34,321 nucleotides of DNA from IMG/VR virus record IMGVR_UViG_3300032163_000678, positions 1 through 34,321 of that record; one strand, given 5' to 3'. The notes under the pieces are model-generated. The model did no database searches. It had not been told where the DNA came from and saw only the letters and a list, made by a program, of their open reading frames with translations. The number at the start of each line of letters is the position of its first letter. Within the stretch, counting starts at the first letter, position 1. Shown in pieces: positions 7,388 through 14,539 of this stretch. A program made the translations under genes and the position numbers. This DNA is from a virus.

Positions 7388-8176
7388 TCAGATCCACTTC
7401 GCTTTCTTGGCGACGAAGAACCCGACGACCGCGAGCACGCCCCCGCCGATCGCGTACTTGGTCGAGGCGCTCATGCCGGCCTGGTATTCGACCGGCGGCG
7501 GCACGACGGGGCCCACCGGGGGGACGTACGGCGCGACTGATCCGCCCCCGCCGCCCGCACCGACCTTGACCGGGGCCGACAGCGTCTTGCCGGCGCACAC
7601 GCCCTGGTACGTGGTCGCCATCACCGCGAGGTTTGCGTCGATGGCCGCCTGGGCCGTGGTGCCGGCAGCGAGCCCGCGGCCCGTCGCCTTGTACCAGGCG
7701 ATGGCGCCGCAGGTCTTGCCGCCGAGCGCGCCATCAGGCGAGCCCAGCTCCTGGTAGCCAGCGGCCTTGAGCACACGATTCAGGTAAGCCTGCAGCTCCC
7801 TCACTCGGGAGTCGTCCTTCTTCAGGCCAGGCACGGTGGGCTGTGCCGGCGGCGCGGCCGTGGTTGCGTCGCGCACCAGCTCAGTCGTGTTCACGAACGC
7901 GGGCAGCGAGTAGTCATCCCCGAGCCCTGCCTGCGGACCGAACACACCGCCGCCGTTGCGCGGAGCGCCGAACACGCCGCGGTTCGTCTGCCACAGCAAC
8001 TCACCGAGCCCGTGCAGGCCGGGATTCCCGTCGTTCAGGTCTGACGGCTTGAACACCGACTGCACCGACTGCTGCCACGGGTATCCGAAGACGGGGCGCG
8101 TCCAGATGCCACCATGGAACCGAGTCGGCCACGGGTGGACGTGCGTGTCGTAGGGGTTGGGTACTCCGAAGGCCAT
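7388..8176 (-). CDS. Tail-anchored protein with one peptidoglycan-binding-like domain
   Basis: 262 residues, ATG with GAGAAAGAG upstream. The N-terminal ~100 residues are aromatic and Gly-rich and hold both GLGE and AGLGDDY. Residues ~125-190 contain one PG_binding_1-like unit (VRELQAYLNRVLKAAGY, then DGALGGKTCGAIAWY) with the same TCGA signature and a second Cys (QGVCAGK) as the five-repeat neighbour, so the two are related. A Gly/Pro-rich linker leads to QAGMS, a membrane helix (YAIGGGVLAVVGFFV) and AKKAKWI. Inferred wall-contacting anchored protein. Confidence 0.8.
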   Translation of the reverse strand: MAFGVPNPYDTHVHPWPTRFHGGIWTRPVFGYPWQQSVQSVFKPSDLNDGNPGLHGLGELLWQTNRGVFGAPRNGGGVFGPQAGLGDDYSLPAFVNTTELVRDATTAAPPAQPTVPGLKKDDSRVRELQAYLNRVLKAAGYQELGSPDGALGGKTCGAIAWYKATGRGLAAGTTAQAAIDANLAVMATTYQGVCAGKTLSAPVKVGAGGGGGSVAPYVPPVGPVVPPPVEYQAGMSASTKYAIGGGVLAVVGFFVAKKAKWI

Positions 8177-8193
8177 GATGTCTCTTTCTCGAT

Positions 8194-9975
8194 TCAGTGC
8201 GCTGCCGCGAGCAGGTCATCCAGATCCCCGTCGTCGATCATCCGGGCGAGCGAGGTGTACGCCTCGTAGTAGTCCGGCTCGTTCGCCATCCACGCTCCGT
8301 GCGCGCGAGTTTTGCACCAGATGGCCGGGTTCTTGTAGGTGAGCACCTTGGCCACGAAGTCGGCGCCGAGTCGGCGTTCCACGCCCGCGAGGTCGAGCAT
8401 CTCGCGCCAGTTGGGCTCGTGCCCGGAGCCGGCCCACTCGGCGGATTGACCGGCCGCATCGTGCGAGCGGGACACGTGACCGACCTGCACAAGCTCATCC
8501 CCACGCTGCTCGAAGATGATGCCCGACGTGTAGCCCTGGACGTGAGCGTCGTCGCGGATTGCCTCAAGCGCCGCTTGCTTCGTCGGGTACCCGCGCGTTG
8601 GCCCGATCGTCGTGTGCGTTCCGCCACGACCCACGCGGTCGACGTAGAACTGCCCACTGGTCCCGTGGACGTGCACGGCGTAGTCGTTCGCGGATGCGCT
8701 GGACTCATGATAGATGCCGCGCGCGTTCTGGCGATGCGCAGACCGCTCGATCGCGCCGTAGCCCTCGACGCCGCGCACCGACGACACGGCCCTGGCTTCC
8801 GGGAACTCCGCCATCACGGCGCGGATCTGCCCGCTCGTAGTGCGGCTCGGAGATTCGATCTTGTCGAGCACCACCACCTGGCCACCGATGCGGCTCGCGA
8901 TCGGGAGCCCGTAGGACCAGACCGTCTGCCCGTCCGTGTGGCACGTGTCCTCCCGGTGCGGGCGCCCCGAGCGGAATGCGCTGATCACCTTGGTAATGTT
9001 CTGTCGCGCGTTCGCTTCCATGTGACCGTGGTCCTTGTCGCCGATCCCAAACGAAAAATTCCCGTCGAGGCTGAGGTGCGGGTTTGGTTCCAGACCGGAC
9101 TCTGCCTGCGCGTACGCCTCATCGTACTCGCGCATCGCCGCTTCGTAGATCCGGCGACCAGCCATGTACTCGTCATCACCGATTCGCTGCGCGCGGTAGT
9201 CAGCCTGCACCGCGGTGAACGCTCGGATGGCGGCGCCCGACTTCTCCATCGCCGCGTCGTACGCGCTGCCGTTCGGGCGCATGGCGGCGATGTTACGCTG
9301 CTCCTCGTCGTACTCACGGTCCCACTGCTCCGACCAATCGGACGGCAGAGTCATCGCCCGACTGGCGCGCTCGTAGAACAGCGCCTTCTTTTCTTCCCGC
9401 GATCGGGCCAGAGTCGGCCTGTAGTGCTCACTCCGTATCCTTCGGCCGCGCGCGTTCGCCACCATGCCGCTCATCCCTCTGTGCTTCGCTCGGTACGCCA
9501 GGTAAGCGCTCGGCTCCGACGCCGCCCCTTCGGCCGCTGACTTGTACCCGTGGTAGTAGTCCGTCCCGTCTTCGCGCTTCGTGACCGGCGGCTTCACGCC
9601 CCGCTCGCTCACGCAAAGCTGGCGCGTACGACCAGCGGAGCGGTCGGTGCCTCCAGCAGCGAACCCCTCCGCGAACGAGCCCTGCCCGTGGCCCCGGTTG
9701 CCGGCATGCCGACCGTTGAGTGAGTGGTGGGACGCGAGCCCCGCGTGCATCTGCGCGTCATCGACGAGCGCGGCGAGTGCCGGACCATCCCACTGGTCGG
9801 CGTCCCCGTTCACGTAGTCGATGTCGATCAGGTCGCCGTTTCGCGCATCGAAGCCGAAGCTCACGCCTTCGAGCCCGTGCAGGTTGGATGCCGGCCACTG
9901 GTCGTTGAAGTCGGAGATGTCCCTCTCGTCGACCTCGACGGTGACCTCGCTCGGGCTCTGATGGGCGACGTGCAC
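8194..9975 (-). CDS. Large soluble late protein, multidomain, 593 aa
   Basis: GTG start with GGGGG 5 bases upstream, 2 bases past the previous TAA. No membrane helix. The N-terminal ~60 residues (DFNDQWPASNL, GFDARNGDLIDIDY) resemble a small domain seen in many phage and plasmid proteins. A central segment (QNITKVISAFRSG, TDGQTVWSYGLPIA) resembles the family I remember as DUF8033, unchecked. Then comes a short repeat-type domain (YPTKQAALEAIRDDA) like those with a GG..Y.TK..AL pattern. A GIGD occurs at ~residue 310. Function unknown; it is flanked by membrane proteins on both sides. Confidence 0.75.
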   Translation of the reverse strand: MHVAHQSPSEVTVEVDERDISDFNDQWPASNLHGLEGVSFGFDARNGDLIDIDYVNGDADQWDGPALAALVDDAQMHAGLASHHSLNGRHAGNRGHGQGSFAEGFAAGGTDRSAGRTRQLCVSERGVKPPVTKREDGTDYYHGYKSAAEGAASEPSAYLAYRAKHRGMSGMVANARGRRIRSEHYRPTLARSREEKKALFYERASRAMTLPSDWSEQWDREYDEEQRNIAAMRPNGSAYDAAMEKSGAAIRAFTAVQADYRAQRIGDDEYMAGRRIYEAAMREYDEAYAQAESGLEPNPHLSLDGNFSFGIGDKDHGHMEANARQNITKVISAFRSGRPHREDTCHTDGQTVWSYGLPIASRIGGQVVVLDKIESPSRTTSGQIRAVMAEFPEARAVSSVRGVEGYGAIERSAHRQNARGIYHESSASANDYAVHVHGTSGQFYVDRVGRGGTHTTIGPTRGYPTKQAALEAIRDDAHVQGYTSGIIFEQRGDELVQVGHVSRSHDAAGQSAEWAGSGHEPNWREMLDLAGVERRLGADFVAKVLTYKNPAIWCKTRAHGAWMANEPDYYEAYTSLARMIDDGDLDDLLAAAH

Positions 9976-9977
9976 GA

Positions 9978-10490
9978 TTACCCCCGTCGCTTTTGGCGCG
10001 CGTAGAGCGCCTGCGCGCCGAGACCGAGGCTGCCCAGAAAGAGACTCGCCGCCGCGCCCGTCCAGGCGTAGGCGCGCTCATCCTTCGCGCTCGGGGCCAG
10101 GGCAGTGCCGACCAGGTAGCCGGCACCGCCGCGCAGCACCAGGCCGACCAGGATTGCGGTCATGTTGACGGTCGCCATCACCGGGCCGACTTCGCCCAGG
10201 CGCTTGCGGCTCAGCACGTCCGCCGTGTCCCCGAGCGCGCCCGCGACGGGGCTCAAGCTCGCGGCCATCTTCCAGGCCGAGCCCGAGCGGCGCTGCGGAG
10301 TCCAGGCATGCGCGGGGGCGCCGCCGCGGCCGAAGTAGCCGCCGAGCCCGCCGGTGGGCTCCCCGCGCTGCACCGGCATGGGAAGCGGGACCGGAGGGGC
10401 AGACGGGAGCCCGGTGTGCTGCGGCAACGCTACAGCAGACAGATCCCCGCCACCCTGACCGAAGTACTCTCCGAGTCCGTCTGGGCTCAT
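9978..10490 (-). CDS. Two-helix late membrane protein with GLGEYFG repeats
   Basis: 170 residues. ATG at 10490 overlaps the previous stop (TGATG) with GGAGGAAG just upstream; a GTG one codon earlier is possible. The N-terminus repeats a motif: DGLGEYFGQGGG and, after a Pro-rich spacer, GGLGGYFGRGGA. The C-terminal half has two hydrophobic helices (VNMTAILVGLVLRGGAGYLV and AASLFLGSLGLGAQALY) and ends ARQKRRG. The GLGE motif and basic tail link it to its neighbours. Function unknown. Confidence 0.75.
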   Translation of the reverse strand: MSPDGLGEYFGQGGGDLSAVALPQHTGLPSAPPVPLPMPVQRGEPTGGLGGYFGRGGAPAHAWTPQRRSGSAWKMAASLSPVAGALGDTADVLSRKRLGEVGPVMATVNMTAILVGLVLRGGAGYLVGTALAPSAKDERAYAWTGAAASLFLGSLGLGAQALYARQKRRG

Positions 10491-11179
10491 CACTTCCTCC
10501 GCTTGCGCGTGAGCGCGTACAGGATCCCTCCGGCTGCGCCCACGGCTACCCCGGTGGCCAGGAGCTTCATCCAGGGGCTCGGTGCCGCCGGCACGGGCGC
10601 GGCGGTCGCATCCCCGAAGCCGCTGATCGCCTGCGGGTTCTGCATGATGTTGACCGTGGACCGGCCGCGCATCAGGCCCGTGCTGACGTCGCTCACGATG
10701 GGGGAGACGGGGAACATGCCGCGCTCGATGAACGCGACCTGTGCGCTCGTGTCGAACGCGACGGGGCTGTTCGGTACCGGGATGATCTGGCGGCCCGTCG
10801 TGACGTCGCGGACCTCGGACGGCTGGAACATGCGCTCGCGCGCGAGGTACCCGGGCAGGCTGCGGGCCTGCGCGAACACTCCCGAGTCGGGATAGATGTT
10901 CGGCGGGCTACCGGGGGGATCGAAGATCCCATCGTTCTGCACGTCGTCCATCTCGGCCATGACGCGCAGCTCGTTCAGGGCCCAGCCCTGCTCAGCGCCC
11001 TCGTCCTGGACCTCACCGATGCCGGCCAGGTGGCGCCCGTGGGCGCTGTCGATCTGACCCGCGTAGTACGGAGCGGTGCCCGACGAGTAGCGCGTGTCGC
11101 TCGATCGGTTCACGTCCGACCACATGGACGGGAGATTCCCCGAACGGGGCTGCGTCGGATAGACGGGGTAGTGGGGCAT
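10490..11179 (-). CDS. Tail-anchored late protein with GIGE motif, 229 aa
   Basis: ATG at 11179, 6 bases after the previous stop, with GGCTGAAG nearby. The N-terminus is rich in Pro/Tyr/Ser; LAGIGEVQDE carries the shared motif. The middle has a loosely repeated beta segment (DVTTGRQIIPVPNS and DVSTGLMRGRS). The end is a membrane helix (LLATGVAVGAAGGILYAL) plus TRKRRK. Predicted type of single-pass membrane protein with its bulk on one side; function unknown. Confidence 0.75.
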   Translation of the reverse strand: MPHYPVYPTQPRSGNLPSMWSDVNRSSDTRYSSGTAPYYAGQIDSAHGRHLAGIGEVQDEGAEQGWALNELRVMAEMDDVQNDGIFDPPGSPPNIYPDSGVFAQARSLPGYLARERMFQPSEVRDVTTGRQIIPVPNSPVAFDTSAQVAFIERGMFPVSPIVSDVSTGLMRGRSTVNIMQNPQAISGFGDATAAPVPAAPSPWMKLLATGVAVGAAGGILYALTRKRRK

Positions 11180-11185
11180 GGGGCT

Positions 11186-12328
11186 TCAGCCTACTCCCGC
11201 CCGAGCGGCCTGTCGCTTTTTGCGCCCGAACAGGAACCACCCGCCGACCGCCAGCGCCCCGCCGAGCAGGAGCATGCTGCCCGTGCTCATGCCCGCGGAG
11301 GGGACCTGCACCGGGGCCGTCACCTCGACCGGGATGTCCGGGGGCGGCGGCGGCGGCGGCGGGGCGGGGGGCACGCCCGGGGGAAGCGAGACCGTCACCT
11401 GGGGCGGCGGGGGCGGCGGCGGGGGCGGCGTGCCCTGCGCCTGAGATGCCTTCACGGCCGCGGCGTATGCGGCCAGCTGGGCGGCCTTCTGCGCGTTCGC
11501 GACGGCGACCGCAGCGGCGTACGCCGTCAGCTCCGCGTTGCGCTTCTGGTCCGTCGCAGCAGCGGCGTACGCCCGCAGATCAGCGGCATACTTGTCCTGC
11601 TGCGCCTTGACCGCGGCGGCGTAGGCAGCGAGCCCCTGCCAGTCGATCGGCTTAACCACTGCCTTGAGGATCGGGGGGCGCTGCCCCGCCTGCTGGGCCT
11701 TGAGCGCGGCAGCGTAGGCGATCAGATCCGCGTTGCGCTTTTGCTCCGCCAGCGCGGCAGCGTAAGCGCGCAGATCGGCCGCGGCCTGGTCGCCGCAGAT
11801 CGGCGCCTTCTGGAACGCCGTCCACCACGCCGGGTCTTTCATCCACATCCAGCACTGGGCGTTCTGGGCCCGGTCTGTGCCGGTCTTGTAGCCGTTCTTC
11901 TGGCAGTAGGTGCGCGTGGCGGCCTGCGCCGGAGTCGCGCAGGTGGGCACCGTCAGATGCGTCGACGTGGCGCACACCGGCAGATCGAGCAGGTGCCACA
12001 TCGCGTTGTACGAGCAGTCCTTCGCGTAGTTCGTCCAGAGCGGGTTGGGGCCCGTCAGGCAATTTTTGATATTCGATGCCTGCGCCATGTTGAGGCAGCT
12101 CGTGCAGTCGGGCAGCGATTCGACCCAGCAGGCGTTCGCTCCCTCGAAACGCCAGCTCGCTGGCTTGCCCGGGAGATCGGGCCACGCGCCCAGACCGCGC
12201 AGCACCGTGGGCTTGCAGGCGGCGTGCGCAAACGCACGCTCCGCGGGAGTCACGCACGCAGGCCAGCGGCTCACGTCACCCGATGCGCGGCGGTCAAACT
12301 CGTCTCCCAGTCCAGTGCTCACGTACAT
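11186..12328 (-). CDS. Tail-anchored Cys-rich protein with AYAAA repeats and polyproline
   Basis: 380 residues. ATG at 12328 with GAGAAAG upstream. N-terminus MYVSTGLGDEF carries the shared motif. Residues ~25-165 hold about 12 Cys and many Trp, likely a disulfide-bonded domain. Then six copies of an AYAAA-type helical repeat (ADLRAYAAALAEQKRN is typical), two polyproline runs, SAGMS, a membrane helix (MLLLGGALAVGGWFLF) and GRKKRQ. The last Cys, repeat and anchor modules also occur at 1332-2597. I infer an anchored stalk presenting a Cys-rich head; the Cys content suggests folding in an oxidising place or in the virion. Confidence 0.8.
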   Translation of the reverse strand: MYVSTGLGDEFDRRASGDVSRWPACVTPAERAFAHAACKPTVLRGLGAWPDLPGKPASWRFEGANACWVESLPDCTSCLNMAQASNIKNCLTGPNPLWTNYAKDCSYNAMWHLLDLPVCATSTHLTVPTCATPAQAATRTYCQKNGYKTGTDRAQNAQCWMWMKDPAWWTAFQKAPICGDQAAADLRAYAAALAEQKRNADLIAYAAALKAQQAGQRPPILKAVVKPIDWQGLAAYAAAVKAQQDKYAADLRAYAAAATDQKRNAELTAYAAAVAVANAQKAAQLAAYAAAVKASQAQGTPPPPPPPPPQVTVSLPPGVPPAPPPPPPPPDIPVEVTAPVQVPSAGMSTGSMLLLGGALAVGGWFLFGRKKRQAARAGVG

Positions 12329-12344
12329 GGCGGCGGTCTTTCTC

Positions 12345-12887
12345 TCAGTCGAGCTTCCAGATTTTGTAGGTCGTCACCCGGCGCAGCATCTTCCCCTCGT
12401 CGGTGCCCGCCACCGGGTCGAGCACGATCCAGCGGCCAGCCTTGGTCTCGTACGCGCGGGCGAACACGTGACTGTACTGCCCGGGCTTCCCAAACCCGAC
12501 CGTCACCAGATCCGATTCGCGGCCGACCTGGCGGACCATGGTGGCGATGATACCGCTGATGTCATCGCAGTCAGCGGTAGCGCGTCCGTGCTGCATGATC
12601 TGCTCGGCCAGCCGCTGGGGGTCACTGACCCACTCGGTGGACAGAGGGTCGTTCTTGTAGCGCACGTGCTCGGCCACGAAGTTCCGGATTGCGATCAGCT
12701 CCGACAGGTAGTCCTTGCCCTGGAGGTAGCGGACGCAGTGCTCGGTGAGCTTGTAGACCACGAGCGAGCGCTCGCCGCGCTGGCCCTTGATCATCTCCCG
12801 CATGGTGCCGATGGTCGTGTGCGCGCCCGCAAACCGCCCGAGACGGTACGGCTCGACGATAGAGCTGGGGAGGGCGGCGAGGGTCAT
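12345..12887 (-). CDS. Transglutaminase-fold cysteine protein
   Basis: 180 residues. ATG at 12887, 4 bases after the previous stop; a longer in-frame start would overlap the fibre gene. The pattern DCDDISGI (Cys107), YSHVFARAY (His140) and VLDPVAG (Asp157) matches the Cys-His-Asp triad of the transglutaminase-like superfamily, which includes proteases and cross-linking enzymes and is seen in phage structural operons. No signal peptide or anchor. It might cross-link or cleave virion proteins or peptidoglycan peptides; the choice cannot be made from sequence. Confidence 0.8.
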   Translation of the reverse strand: MTLAALPSSIVEPYRLGRFAGAHTTIGTMREMIKGQRGERSLVVYKLTEHCVRYLQGKDYLSELIAIRNFVAEHVRYKNDPLSTEWVSDPQRLAEQIMQHGRATADCDDISGIIATMVRQVGRESDLVTVGFGKPGQYSHVFARAYETKAGRWIVLDPVAGTDEGKMLRRVTTYKIWKLD

Positions 12888-12891
12888 GATT

Positions 12892-14055
12892 TCACGGCAC
12901 CACGTCGCTCGTGATGACCTTCGCACCGGCGTTGGTCAGCACCGTGCCGTGGATCTTGATCCAGTAGTTGGAGTAGGAATCCAGCTCGAACGGGAACGCG
13001 AGCGCATTGTTCCACGTGGCCGCGGCCACGTCGGAGTCGACGATCTGCACGCGCCCCGTGGTCACCCATGCGCCACCGGACGAAACCAGCGTGTCCTTCA
13101 GGAACAGACCGTCTGCCGTGACGTCCGTGCTGCTGGCCTTGCACCCTTGCAGCGACAGGAACTGACACTGGACGACGGTGTCGTCCAGGTTTGCCCCGAT
13201 GAACACGCAGGAGTACAGCGGAGCCACCACCGACTGGACCGCGTTCTCCTGGATCCCGAAATTGGAATCGTTCTGGTAGGGCGACGCAGCCATCAGCGAG
13301 CCAGTATTCGTCGGAGCCGTAACGACCACTCCGCTCGGAATATCGTATCTACCCTGCAACTCCACGAGGCAGCTGTCGCCAAGCGTGAGTACTCCGCCCT
13401 GACTGAAGCTCACCAAACTCTTAATTTTGGCGTTATCTCCGAGCAATGTTGCGCCGGAAATAGCGACCGCGCAAAGCGCGACCAGCTCGGCATTGGCACC
13501 AAGATCGAGCGTGCCCATGACCAGCGCGCCGCTGACCACGTACAGAATTCCCGCGGGAGCTACCGTGATGCCCGTAACTATGGAGAGCGAGGAAATCAGG
13601 ACGATGGGCGCGCCCGCTGGCACCACGACACTCTCGGCGTACACATACGCCACCAGCTGCAGCGCCAGCGGCACGCCGGGGTTTGCGGTGATCGCTCCCT
13701 GGATCGTGCTGTACGGGGCGCCGACCGATCCGTCCTGCTGCGCGAGCGGGACAGCCGTGAGCGAGTCAACGATCTTCACGAGCGACCAGGGGGGGATCGC
13801 AGCGCCCGCGCCGCTGAGCTTCAAAATCCAGCGACCAGGACCCGTGTCAGGAGCGATGATGGACGTGCCGTTGGGCGCCGCCGTGCTCGTCCGGTCGAGC
13901 TGATAGCCGCCCTGGTTCGCGACGCAATACACGAACGCCCCGTCCGCCAGGGTGGTCGTGTTGATCCCGGCGACCGACGCGCCCGGGTTGCCAGTGGTGA
14001 GCGTAAGCCGGGGGGCCACGAGCATGCTGCCGAGCGAGGCATTCTGGAAACTCAT
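12892..14055 (-). CDS. Beta-rich fibre or spike-like protein, 387 aa
   Basis: ATG at 14055, AGGA about 11 bases upstream. No membrane helix or signal. The chain is full of short beta strands with Val/Ile/Thr/Ser and small turns (GDSCLVELQG, GTLDLGANAEL), a style typical of right-handed beta-helix phage spikes and pectate-lyase-like folds. The N-terminal ~100 residues (DGAFVYCVANQGGYQL, GPGRWILKL) look like the head-binding part of tail fibres. Probably the host receptor-binding protein, by inference. Bases ~13.3-13.65 kb look less GC-rich and use AT-ending codons more than neighbours, consistent with exchange of the host-range region. Confidence 0.7.
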   Translation of the reverse strand: MSFQNASLGSMLVAPRLTLTTGNPGASVAGINTTTLADGAFVYCVANQGGYQLDRTSTAAPNGTSIIAPDTGPGRWILKLSGAGAAIPPWSLVKIVDSLTAVPLAQQDGSVGAPYSTIQGAITANPGVPLALQLVAYVYAESVVVPAGAPIVLISSLSIVTGITVAPAGILYVVSGALVMGTLDLGANAELVALCAVAISGATLLGDNAKIKSLVSFSQGGVLTLGDSCLVELQGRYDIPSGVVVTAPTNTGSLMAASPYQNDSNFGIQENAVQSVVAPLYSCVFIGANLDDTVVQCQFLSLQGCKASSTDVTADGLFLKDTLVSSGGAWVTTGRVQIVDSDVAAATWNNALAFPFELDSYSNYWIKIHGTVLTNAGAKVITSDVVP

Positions 14056-14067
14056 GAGAGACTGGTC

Positions 14068-14475
14068 CTATCGCTTGAAATTCGCGGCGAGCGCGACCAC
14101 GGTGAGGGTGCATGCGACGGCGACCCACATGCGGGTCGTTTCCGTCTGGGACATCCCGGGCTCAGCATCTGCCTCAGGAGCGACGATCGCGCCGGTGCCG
14201 AGAAGCACGCGCGGGCGCCCGACGATCCTGGGGCCGCCCAGGATCACGCAGTTGCCGTTCTGGTCGATGAGGTCGCAGCTGGGCTCGATGTAGACGTCCG
14301 TGCCCGGGTATCCCCAGGGCCCGTAGCCTCCGCCCGCGAAGTACGCGCCGCCGGGGCCGTAGATCGCCGGTCTCCGGCCGCCGCCGCCACCGTGATGCCC
14401 GCCGTGGTGACCGCCGCCGCCACCACCGCCGTGGTGACCGCCGCTGCCGTGACCGCCGCCGAGTACGCCGAGCAT
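14068..14475 (-). CDS. His/Gly-rich protein with C-terminal anchor
   Basis: 135 residues. The first ~33 residues are almost only Gly and His (runs such as GGHHGG), then RRP and an aromatic Gly-rich stretch (GGYGPWGYPG), a segment with two Cys (SCDLIDQNGNC), and a C-terminal helix (MWVAVACTLTVVALAA) ending NFKR. Upstream of the helix stands PGMS, like the AGMS of three relatives. The His-rich head could bind metal ions or self-assemble; this is inference. It is the first gene of the late operon. The -10 box ends only 7 bases before the ATG and no ribosome site fits in between, so the message is probably leaderless. Confidence 0.75.
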   Translation of the reverse strand: MLGVLGGGHGSGGHHGGGGGGGHHGGHHGGGGGRRPAIYGPGGAYFAGGGYGPWGYPGTDVYIEPSCDLIDQNGNCVILGGPRIVGRPRVLLGTGAIVAPEADAEPGMSQTETTRMWVAVACTLTVVALAANFKR

Positions 14476-14482
14476 GACGCCC

Positions 14483-14512
14483 AGGCTACGGGCTCACCGG
14501 GCCGGGGCGCAA
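14483..14512 (-). promoter_or_regulatory. Late-operon promoter, leaderless type
   Basis: Minus-strand TTGCGC (14512-14507), 18-bp spacer, TAGCCT (14488-14483). Seven bases after the -10 comes the ATG of the His/Gly-rich gene, so transcription would start at or next to the start codon. Same layout as the promoters at 20043-20072, 22752-22781 and 26475-26504. Confidence 0.6.
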
Positions 14513-14539
14513 CAAACTGGCAAATCGGTGGCGCTGTTT

